From positions 13,757,117 through 13,821,116 of the forward strand of contig CM043009.1 of NCBI GenBank assembly GCA_023678885.1: 64,000 nt of DNA. The letters run 5' to 3'. The position numbers and the translations under genes are program-made. Below, piece after piece: positions 23,453 to 32,669 of this stretch (the first letter of the stretch is position 1; the number at the start of each line of letters is the position of its first letter). The notes below the pieces were generated by a model. It ran no database searches, was not told the DNA's origin, and saw nothing but the letters and a program-made list of their open reading frames with translations. This DNA is from Pogostemon cablin. Lineage: Eukaryota > Streptophyta > Magnoliopsida > Lamiales > Lamiaceae.

Positions 23453-24710
23453 TATCGCTGGATTCTATTTTTGGTAGTTTCGGATTTCATTTATCAAATT
23501 TGGTGTATTTCTCAAGTAAAAGCCCATCCAAGGCCTATAATTAGAGCTCACAAATAATAAAGGGGGTGTACATCATATCATAGAGATCATATCATACGGA
23601 TTGGAGAGAGGCCATAACAATACTACACTCCACAAGGGGGGATCACCCCCCAACCATCATCCACATCCTTTCCTCCATCCATCTATCACTTTGAAGATTC
23701 GTCTGTGGAATCAAGAGGAGAACTAAGAGGAGAATTCAAGATGCAGATGGACGCGACGATGCCATATCTAGAATTTATTTTGTTTCCTAATTTATCTTGT
23801 AATTTTCCAGACACCCGGGTAAGATCTATCCAATACCCATGATTATTCTTCGTAACATCATGGGCTAGTGTCTTTTTGGTAGAACTAGGGTTGTGAAGGT
23901 TTTTACGAATTAATTGAACTTTCGTGTGTAAACTCCGTACAACACTACTTGTGGATTTATTTTATATATGACTGCACGTTTTTAATCCATATTCACGGTC
24001 ATTTGTGCATCTTCAATTGGTATATAGAGTCTGAATATATATCTTGGTTGTAGATTGATTGCGTTCACCACTGAACAGGATTCCATGTTATGATTCTAAG
24101 TGAGGGGACTCCGAAGCTTCATTAGAACTATCATATATGAATACTTATTAATTGAATTGAATTCGGGTCATTAAGTAGGATAAAGAGGATAATTTCATAG
24201 TACCTATAAAGGGAGATCATATCGGGTTAGAGAACCAATTGGCCAGAGAAATAATTGATACTAATAGTACCTAGAAAGGGGGTGGAATTATATCTCTTGC
24301 TCCAAGGTTATTCACACGTATTACATGTATGTTTACTTATGTCTATAGAGTAAAAATGCATGGCTTAGTGATGTGTCCATATTTCACAAGACAGATTCGG
24401 ACATCAACACATGAAAGGAAAATATATGAGTGAAACTGGATTATCCTAGAGCTACCTATTCTCCTACTTGATCCCCTTTCATATTCTTTGAGTGATATTT
24501 TATTCTACTTGTTATTTAATTTAATTGTTTAGTAGTTGTTAATTCAAACCTCAATCTTAATTATCATCTTGTCTTAATTAATTTAGATAATAATTAAATT
24601 AATAATACGCCGTCCTTTAGGTTCGATATTCACTTGTTCGCTTGCTTAAGCTGCAACTGATATCCTTAATACTTGGGGATTAATTTTGCGTGCAAATAAA
24701 ACGCGCAGCA

Positions 24711-25019
24711 GGCCTACACTTGGGAGAGAAGTTAAGTAGTAAAACTAGATTACCATAGCGCTACCTATTCTCCATTCTTGAGACACTTTCGTATCTTGCA
24801 GTGTTATTTTATTTTAATTGTTATTTAATTTTAAGTATAATAGTTATTAGATTAAAATCCTCAATCTTTATTGTCACTTTCTTAATTAATTTAGTTAATA
24901 ATTTAATTGATAATACGTCATCCTTTGGGTTCGAAATTTAACTTGGTCGCTTACTTAAGCTGCAATTGATATCCTTAATACTTGGAAATTAATTTTTCGT
25001 GCAAAGAAAATGCTCATCA
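24711..25019 (+). repeat. Truncated 5' LTR of element C (last 309 bp)
   Basis: It begins ggcctacacttgggagagaa, equivalent to 30688 in the 3' LTR, and ends tgctcatca at 25019 next to the PBS. The preceding LTR (to 24710) has its own copy of this end (24453-24708), so the junction is a recombination or deletion between related LTRs. Confidence 0.8.
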
Positions 25020-25025
25020 AGTTTT

Positions 25026-25043
25026 TGGCGCCATTGTCGGGGA
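25026..25043 (+). promoter_or_regulatory. Primer binding site (tRNA-Asp type)
   Basis: tggcgccattgtcgggga, six bases after the LTR end. It is closer to the canonical Athila PBS than that of element A. Confidence 0.9.
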
Positions 25044-25192
25044 CGACTGTTATTATTGATTTTATTATTCTAATTTGATTAAGATTTTTATTTGTAATTA
25101 TTTATTTGTATCTAACCTTGAATTTTTCTGAGGTACTTGTGCACTAGGAAAAGGAGAGGAAGGAAATAAAGGATTAACACACAGTGCTAAAC

Positions 25193-26300
25193 ATGACCAG
25201 AGTAAGACAAAATCCAGATAATATTACCATACGAGAAAATTTCACGAACAATAGGATTGGCAACTTGGGGTTTATTGAAGAAAGGGAAAAGATGATGATT
25301 TTGAGATACATCCCGCTCTTATCAACATGGTAGAGAAGAATCCCTTGTCTGGGTATCCCTTTGAAGATCCGTATTAGCATCTTAGAAGATTCCTTGGTTA
25401 TGCAAACACTCAAAAGATTGCTGGAGCTAATGTCAATGCTAGGCGGATCGCCCTATTCAAGTTCTCTTTGATCGATAGGGCAGAAGTTTGGTATGAGACT
25501 CTTGATGCCATGGATTGCACTACAGAAGTTCTTGGAGAGATACATGCCACCCTCAAGGATATTAAGAATGAAACAAAAGATCACCAAATTTGTTATGAAT
25601 CAGGGTGAGAAATTTCATGAGGCGTGGGATAAGTTTAAAGATTTTCTCAGAGGTGCTCAAAACATGGAATGGCTAAGGCTCAATACATAAGCATCTTCTA
25701 CTATGGATTGGATTGTGAGCCGCGTATTCTTATTGATGCATCATCAAGTGGAGCACTGTTTTCTAAGATAGCACTTGAAGCAGAAAAGTTATTTAAAGAC
25801 ATCTCTATGAACTCACGTGACTGGCCTACTGAGAGGATTAGAGGATCTTATGTACTAAGTAATGTAGCGCAGGTTGAACATCAAGTGGTTAAGCCGAATA
25901 GGGATGATGAGATCGTCTCTAGTTTAGCTAACATCAACAACAAGCTACTAGAGTCCCAGCAAAAGCAGATTACATAGTTGACACAAATGGGGTCTAGTAT
26001 CCATCAGCAAGAAGTGAAGGAGAGTGTTGAAGATACCTTCAATAGATACATGGCTAGGAATGATGCAAAGGTTGATCGCATTGATGCTACTATGAATTCT
26101 ACCCATGCAAATTTATCCAAGTAGCTAAATGACCTTACTTTGTTGATGGGGCAAATGGCCAGAAATGTGAATCAATTAACACAAATATTGGAGAAAGGAA
26201 TGTTCCCGTCTCAAGACATAACAAACCAGAAAGAGTGCAAAGCCATCACATTAAGATCCGAAATACAGTATGAAGGTTCGATGATGCCGGTGGACGAAAA
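25193..26300 (+). pseudogene. Element C gag
   Basis: The ATG at 25193 gives MTRVRQNPDNITIRENFTNN and then GNLGF. A frameshift follows within 100 bp, and another frame carries GYPFEDPY, FLGYANTQKIAGANVNARRI and ALFKFSLIDRAEVWYETLDA. Later frames give MPPSRILRMKQKITKFVMN, EKFHEAWDKFKDFLR, YYGLDCEPRILIDASSSGA and the coiled region ending KECKAITLRSE. The family and order match element A gag. Stops occur near 25330, 25690 and 26125. Confidence 0.88.
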
Positions 26301-26324
26301 TAGAGAAAAAAAGCCAGTTCCACC

Positions 26325-26550
26325 ACAGCTCGACCAAACCATTTGGTCGAGTAACGTCTCACAAAATAGAGATACAATACTCTATTTTCAGGTCCACAGC
26401 TCGACCAAACCACTCTGGTAGAGCCATGGTCGAGCACCCACTGTAACTCTAAAGAATACTGATCAGCGTACAGGTCTCTCGCTTGACCAAAACCACCTTG
26501 TTCGACCAGACCCTTCTGATCGAGCAGAGGTCGAGCAATCCTATCTGATG
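26325..26550. repeat. GGTCGAGC palindrome cluster, linker of element C
   Basis: Includes ctcgaccaaa and tttggtcgag as 10-nt arms around 3 nt (about 26329-26351), gctcgaccaaaccactctgg, and ggtcgagca. The flank is mostly GGTCGAGC, unlike elements A and B. Confidence 0.8.
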
Positions 26551-26577
26551 TAGGTTTTCATACAGAACACTACACCT

Positions 26578-26880
26578 GATGTTCAGATGGCCATGAAGAC
26601 TCAATCATGTAAGAGCATAGATATGGTTTCTAACTTGTTTAATCTTGATTTTAATAGGATAGATTACTCTGAATTTGAGTGGAAGATTGGCAAGGAGAAG
26701 TCTAGATAGCCATGAGAGCTGGAAGGAAATTTTGAGGATCATATTTTTGTGACCAAGAAAGGTGAGGTACTGAGTGTAAACAAGAGGAGTGAAAGGAAGT
26801 ATTTGAAGGTGAGGATGCGAGAAGACCGTCCTCTAATTCAGTAGTTCAAAAGGTTACATTTGTCGTGACTCTCCGACCTT
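26578..26880 (+). pseudogene. Post-gag frame of element C
   Basis: Homologous to the open 95-aa frame of element E (54066-54353): KSIDMVSNLFNLDFNRIDYS then EFEWKIGKEKSR, followed by stops. The first residues (MKTQSCKSIDMV) match the stretch just after protease in element A (IPMETQCHSIDVV), so this marks the deletion's left side. It is broken here, open in E. Confidence 0.7.
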
Positions 26881-29050
26881 AACTATGAGCGTCTGTTAGG
26901 GGCTTGCCTTTCTGTTTTATTGCTTTCGTGTTTCTTTTATGTGAGTGAGGAATTACTATATTTGAGGTACTCACGTTTCAACAATTACATCTCTTTTCAA
27001 ACTTAGTTTCGACTTACGTTTTTACTAAGTTTGGGAGGTGTGATGTACTTACCTCGTCTTATGAGAATCAAAGGTATAATTCTTCCTTTCGTTGGTTGTT
27101 TGTTTGTTAGGGGGTTGATTTTTTGCGACATATTAATATTTTAACCGATGTTGATATGTTGATTTTTTTGTAACTTACCTAATGTTTAGTGTGTCGTGTT
27201 TGTGTTTCCTAGTGTTAGTAGTCAAGTTTTTAATTTTTTGTCTTTTTTTATTTTTCTGGTGTCTCCTATTTTATTATTGATGAATCCTGTGATGATGAGA
27301 ATATTTGAGCTTTGATGATAGAAAAAGGTACCAGAGTGGCAAGACGAGTTCTACACTGAGGCTTTGACCAGATCGAGTTAAACTACTCGAGGAGCTCGTG
27401 ATCGATTTGAAGTATTAAAATTAGGTGCCCTCGTTTCCTTATTCTAAATTTTATATGTGCTTTTAATTCATTGGAGTTGAAGGATTGAGTTTTTTGTGAT
27501 CCATGTGAGCTTATATTGTTTAAATTGTGCCTTAAATTCATATGCTTTTGAAATTGATGAAGGAAATGTATTTGGGTTATATTGTGGTATGAAGTGTTTT
27601 TTTTAATAATGGTTAATTTATTCAGAATTTTTAAAAATGGCCAGAGCCCTTATCCACCTTACAACTCACACAACCACACCCAAATTAAATCCTACTACAT
27701 AGCTAGAAAATGAAGAAACCTAGCTACATGCATAAGAATAGAGTTAACTACTCGATCCACCGTTGGTCGATCTCCCTCTAACAAAGCTTTGCATCGTGTT
27801 CCCCAAATGAAGTACATGCATCCAAGAAGCGCCAACGCTCGTCGCGCCTTCTCATGAACATGGACCCTGCAGTATGAAGTTCTATGTGTACTTGTGAGAT
27901 ATTACTTACCATGAAAAGTGCTCTATTACTTGTTAAAAACCCATGTGATATTTTGAGCCTCGTTGATCATTTACATAATCACATGAGATTTTTTTTCTGG
28001 TGAGTATCGTTCTTGTGCGTGTATTCTAGAACTTGCCTCTTGTCTTACTTGAAACTACATGTTCTGTTAGATGATGGGAGATGATTTTAGGCCATCCTTG
28101 AATTTATAAGTCACTCATCCAAATAATTCCCTATCAAATGATATTTATCCGTAGTTAGCCCCGTTGAGCCTAAAAACCTCATTCTTTGACAGCCTATGAG
28201 AAATAACCACTTTGAGCATCTGAATTTTTTGAGCCTTGATTCTATCATGACGAGAATTAATGGTTTTTCAAAGTATGTTGATGGAGTTTGATAATAGTTT
28301 GGGAAGGAATGAAATTATTGGAAATAGTGATTAAGCTTGAAAATGCATCTATGAAAAATAATGGAGTAGTGTTTAAATATAACACTTAATGGAATCAAAT
28401 ACCCTAGGGTAGTGCTTAAATCTAGTACCCTACGGAGGATGCGAGAGGTAGTGCCCAAAACTGGTACCTCAAGAAAGAAATGGAAAAAAAAGATGGAAAA
28501 AAAGTTGTGCTTGAAAAACAAAAAGTGAAAGAGTTGAGGAGAAGTTGTGCTTAATTGAAGTGAGTAAAAAGAATGAAAGATCATGATGGATCGCGAGTTG
28601 ATTGATTCGAGTTTTGAGTCACTTATCCATATATTTCCTACCTTAACCAAGAGTCAACATTACATCCAAAAGAAAAGTCCTTCTTGATCCTATTGTTGAA
28701 TAATACTTTTAGTGGTTGAGAGTATGAGATTATGGGCAAGCTTATGGTTACGCATGCACTTGAATTGAATCTGACCGTAAACACCTTAACCCATAAGTAT
28801 AGATCTTTTACACTTGAGTGCGAATGATATATACTTCCCATGAGAACATGTTAATAGAGCATCTGAATTGGTGGTGATTGTCATATCTTGTATGCTATGA
28901 ATTGATTATTACATGTAATGAGAGTTGCATGACCTAAGTTGAGGATAAATGTATTTTGAAGGGGTATTGGTCATAGTCCTTGTTTCACTCTAATTTTCTT
29001 ACTCTCTTTCTCTTTACTTTTATTTTTTGCCCCGAGACGAGCAATGGGTA
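26881..29050 (+). other. 3' region of element C
   Basis: Non-coding except for a LINE tail at 27596-27871. It begins with gcgtctgttaggggcttgcc, the 3' flank of pol in A and B. 28100-28930 corresponds to the distal 3' regions of A and B. The Athila 3' ORF is not recognisable. Confidence 0.65.
27596..27871 (-). mobile_element. 5'-truncated LINE (L1-type) insertion
   Basis: On the minus strand one frame reads KARRALALLGCMYFIWGTRC then KALLEGDRPTVDRVVNSILM and HVARF, resembling the C-terminal end of plant L1 ORF2. A short A tract ends it (T run at 27596-27604 on the plus strand). A 9-bp target duplication, gtatgaagt, is at 27587-27595 and 27872-27880. Severe 5' truncation is normal for LINEs. 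Confidence 0.82.
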
Positions 29051-29062
29051 AGTTTGGGGGAT
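29051..29062 (+). promoter_or_regulatory. Polypurine tract of element C
   Basis: agtttgggggat directly before the 3' LTR. Element B has the same word on the minus strand next to its LTR. Confidence 0.85.
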
Positions 29063-29331
29063 TGATGAGAGTGAAAATATGCGTGTTTTAGTGTCCAATT
29101 TAACACCTTTTTGATGGGAATTGTCGTTATATATTAGCATAAATGTCTTATATTCAATATATATGAGAAAAAGATGAGTTTGAGGTTCTTTATTGTGTTT
29201 TAGGGAGAAAAGGGATCAAAAGTGTCGAGTTGGTGAAAAGGTGCAACTTGTGCAGGAATGTTGAAAAACGCACGTCCAACTTGTGTAATTTTTTGTGTTC
29301 TTGTAGAGATCAAAACTAGAAGTATGATAAA

Positions 29332-29620
29332 TAGTTGGAAAGCCACACAAGAGAGTATTGTTTTTGCATAAGAAACACCTCAATCGATGTCCAAACGAGA
29401 AAGTTATGATCAAAGTGGTAAAATCGCGCAAGCTGTTCCTACTCAGCACGATTGTGACAATTTACATGACTTGTTATACCTTCAAGTGTTATATTTTTTA
29501 TGATTTCTTTATATGGATAGAAATCCAAAGAAGAGAGGATCGCATGAGCGTAAGAATCACTCAAATCGGAGTTCGGATGTGAAAGTTATCCTCAAAACGG
29601 TGAGACTGCGCAAGCCCGCT
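29332..29620 (+). repeat. Two direct copies of the ~100-bp LTR module
   Basis: Copy one (29332-29439) contains agttggaaagccacacaa and gagaaagttatgatcaaagt, ending gcgcaagctg. Copy two (29516-29620) contains gaagagaggatcgcatgagc and tcggagttcggatgtgaaag, ending gcgcaagcc. Similar pairs occur in the other gypsy LTRs at 23014 and 53235. Confidence 0.65.
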
Positions 29621-29624
29621 GGAC

Positions 29625-29765
29625 CACCGTTCGACCAAGACTATTTGGTCAAGCAACGGTCGAGCGGCATGAAAAATTTGGTTCCGCACACAGACATGCC
29701 GCTCGACCATAGCACAACCAAGGTCAATCCTTCTCGACCAAGACCATTCTGGTCGAGCGGGGACA
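29625..29765. repeat. GGTCGAGC palindrome cluster in element C 3' LTR
   Basis: Half-sites: gttcgaccaag, ggtcaagc, ggtcgagcgg, gctcgaccatag, ctcgaccaag and ggtcgagcgg. The last one ends about 100 bp upstream of the TATA box. Confidence 0.8.
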
Positions 29766-29862
29766 CGGGATCCTATTTTTAGTAATTTTGTACCTCCAGT
29801 ACGTGAATGTTTATATTTTTCAAGAAAAAGTCCATCTAAAGTCCATTAAGAGAGCTTGAAAG

Positions 29863-29870
29863 TATAAAAG
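29863..29870 (+). promoter_or_regulatory. TATA box of element C 3' LTR
   Basis: tataaaag in the context agtataaaagggga, a good plant TATA. Other LTRs of the family have the same word at the matching place. Confidence 0.7.
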
Positions 29871-31005
29871 GGGATGCAGATCACACCAAGGAAGTACCGC
29901 CAATACAACAATCATCCTACACCCCACAAGGGGGGATTACCCTCTACACCATCACATCCATCCCTTCCTCCACCCATCCATCACTGTGAAGATTCGTCTG
30001 TTGAATCAAGAGGAGAACCAAGAGGAGAATTCAAGAGGGAGAAGGACGCGACGACTCCCACATCTAGAGTTTTATTTGTTTTTTTAATTTATCTTGGATT
30101 ATTCAAACATATGGATAAGATCTATCCAACCCCCATGATTGTTCTTCGCAACATCATGGGATAGAACCGTTTTGGTAGATCTAGGGTTTTGAAAATTTTT
30201 ATAAATTAATTGAACTTTTGTGTGTATACTCCATACAACACTACTTGTGAATTTATTTTATATATGACTATGAGTTTTTAATCCATATTCAGAGTTATTT
30301 TGTGCATCTTCAATTTTTATATAGAGTCTGAATTTATTTAATTGGTTGTAGATTGAGTGCGTTCACCGCTGAACAGGATTCCATGTTATGATTCTAAGTG
30401 AGGGGACTCTGAAGCTTTATTAGAAATATTATATATGAATGTTTATTAATTGAATTGAATTTGGGTTAGTAAGCAAGATAAAGAGGGTAATTTTATAGTA
30501 CCTATAAAGGGAGATCAAATCGTGTTAGAGTCCAGACGTGAGAAATAATTAATACTGATAGTACATAGAAAGGAAGGGTCAAATTATGTCTCTTGCTCCA
30601 AGGTTATTCACACGTGTAACACGCATATTTACTTGTGTCTATAGAGTAGATTTGTATGGTTTAGTGATGCGTCCATAGTCCACAAGGCAGAGTCGGCCTG
30701 CACTTGAGAGAGAAGTTAAGTAATAAAATTAGATTACACTAGAGCTACCTATTCTCCATTCTTGAGACACTTTCGTATTCTTCCAGTGTTATTTTATTTT
30801 AATTATTATTTAATTTTTAGCATATTAGTTATTAGATTAAAATTCTGAATCTTTATTGTCACTTGTCTTAATTAATTTAGTTAATAATTTAATTGATAAT
30901 ATGCCGTCCTCTGGGTTCGATATTTAACTTGGTCGCTTGCTTAAGTTGCAATTCATATCCTTAATTCTTGGGGATTAATTTTCCGTGCGAAGAAAATGCT
31001 CATCA

Positions 31006-31110
31006 AATTTTTGGATTTGTTGTCGGTTATTATTTATAGTTTGATTAAGATTTTTATTGGTGATTATTTATTACTATCTAACCTTGAATTTTTATACACT
31101 TTTAAATACT
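31006..31110 (+). other. Leader remnant of a second element copy
   Basis: After the LTR comes aatttttggatttgttgtcgg, a decayed PBS, then gattaagatttttattggtg and tctaaccttgaattttta, matching the leader at 25020-25125. So this LTR is also the 5' LTR of a further copy whose body is gone. Confidence 0.7.
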
Positions 31111-31149
31111 ATATTTTTAATCTTCGTGCAAACAATAAACGTAACTCTT

Positions 31150-31372
31150 TTTATGGGAGGGAAGGTGTAATTATTTAGCAAAAACTTGTGTACACCCGTG
31201 CGCACGGTGCACACTCCGTGCGCCTTTAGAATTTTGTATAATTATATGTATATAACATATAGTTATAAATAACTTATATGTATAAAATATAGAATAATTG
31301 TAATATAATAATATACACAATAAAATAATTTATTCTAACTTTCAAATGATATATACAATAAATAATTTAATA

Positions 31373-31403
<31 letters not shown>

Positions 31404-31690
31404 CATATAATATAATTATATATATATAATTTAAATAATTTTAATTATATTGTGGTCGGGGAGGGCGGGTTCAGGACTGGGCTAAAGTAAAATACTTGAC
31501 CCTCCCCGTACATTTGCGAGTCCGGTCTGGGCCACCCCGTTTCTGCTACGGGCCGGGTCTTAGTCGCCCCAAAATGTGCGGGTCAGATCGGGTACCCGCG
31601 GGCTGGGTTCAAGTTGACATCCCTAATATTCCATAATTTCTATGCAAAAAGTAAACATAAACATTTATACGGGACGGAGGGAGTACTTAA
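31150..31690. mobile_element. Partial DNA-transposon ends (hAT-type and Stowaway-like)
   Basis: 31455-31626 is GC-rich with gggtacccgcgggctgggtt and ends ttgacatcccta, a common hAT-type MITE end. No matching left end is visible. Bases 31668-31686 read acgggacggagggagta, a typical Stowaway terminal repeat, again without a partner. A (TA)n run lies at about 31378-31403. Confidence 0.55.
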
Positions 31691-32569
31691 CAATTTATTT
31701 ATTACCCGAAAATACAACATTAGTTATCAATTTTACTCTCATAACTTTTTAAATTTTCATTATTAGTTTTTTTAAAAAATAAAATTGGTTATTAACTTCG
31801 GTTGACTATTTCATTTTTTTGGTTCAAGAACTTTTTACTTTTTTAATATTAGTTATATATCAATTTTAACCTCATAACTTCTTAAATTTCCAGTGTTAAT
31901 TAGTTCTTCTGCGAAAACTTTGCAACTCTCATCAGTTCCTCATGCCCTATATATAAATTTAGTAAAATTTGAGAAGATTTACTGGACTAAAATTTGATTT
32001 ATCCAAAGCTAAAGAACCAAATTTTACTTTCACATGATTAATTATTTACTAAATATCATATGTTAAAAAAATGGTTTATTATTAGGAGATACAAATTTTA
32101 AACATATTTACTCCTAAATACAATGATAAAAAGAAATCACTATCAGATACACAAATTTAGTATGAAGAGACAAAATTACCCTTCAACAAATTTAGTTTTT
32201 TTCAGTTTTACTACGCGAGCCCTTCTACGCTACCTCCGCAGGTAGATTCGATTACAGATCTGGAGCTACATGCTGGTCGTTTGCGCTGCCCACGACTCCG
32301 ACGTGATTCGTCCAGCTCGTCGCTCCGACCATCGATGTTGCTGACCTCCATAGCTGGCAGATCTAGCGTCATCTGAAGTTCTCCGCAACTGCTCTGATTT
32401 TTGGTCGACATTCTGATGCGGTCACGATTTGTCTTCGCCGCTCGCCGCCGTGGGTTCTTTGCCACTGTTTATTGGCAGCAGCTGGGTCCCCTCTCTCAAA
32501 CAGTCGCGGTGCACTTTCGATTTCAGCCTCCTAGCGATGGCCCAGGGCTCTGATTCTAACGATAATATA
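31691..32569. other. Upstream region of the NPF pseudogene
   Basis: AT-rich to about 32200, then clearly more GC-rich (32210-32560). ORFs on both strands in the GC-rich part are unlike any protein I know. It may be the old promoter and 5' UTR of the transporter gene, or a captured fragment. Confidence 0.4.
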
Positions 32570-32669
32570 GAAAAATCAAAAGGCGATCCGGATCTCATTT
32601 TTCGGTTTATACATTCTCCGGTTGACTTCCTTCTTCCCATTTTCCACGGCACGGTCAAACGCTTTAACC

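Larger units (their letters stand above)
22671..24710 (+). repeat. Rearranged Athila-type LTR
   Basis: Bases 22671-22786 match an inner-late LTR block (atcgggttaga, cttgctccgaggttattca; compare 24226-24330). They are joined directly to an early LTR block at about 22787 (ctttttgatgagtattgttg; compare 29107). From there the LTR runs normally to an end at about 24710 (aaaacgcgcagca). So the first ~45 bp are lost and replaced by an out-of-order piece. Modules at 23014-23122 and 23200-23302 and a palindrome cluster at 23314-23452 are present. Confidence 0.75.
24711..31005 (+). mobile_element. Non-autonomous Athila-type element C (gag only)
   Basis: Truncated LTR, PBS, gag, palindrome linker, short post-gag frame, 3' region, polypurine tract and a full 3' LTR. 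Protease, RT, RNase H and integrase are absent. The deletion runs from the gag-protease linker to just beyond the pol stop: the cgtgactctccga word after pol in element A (about 4900) follows the post-gag frame here (26865). Element E at 50571 has the same structure, so this is a replicating deletion lineage. Confidence 0.85.
29063..31005 (+). repeat. Element C 3' LTR, 1943 bp
   Basis: Runs from tgatgagagtg to tgctcatca. It contains the two LTR modules (29332-29439, 29516-29620), a palindrome cluster (29625-29765) and a TATA box (29863-29870). It is followed by a leader-like sequence instead of plain flanking DNA. Confidence 0.92.
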
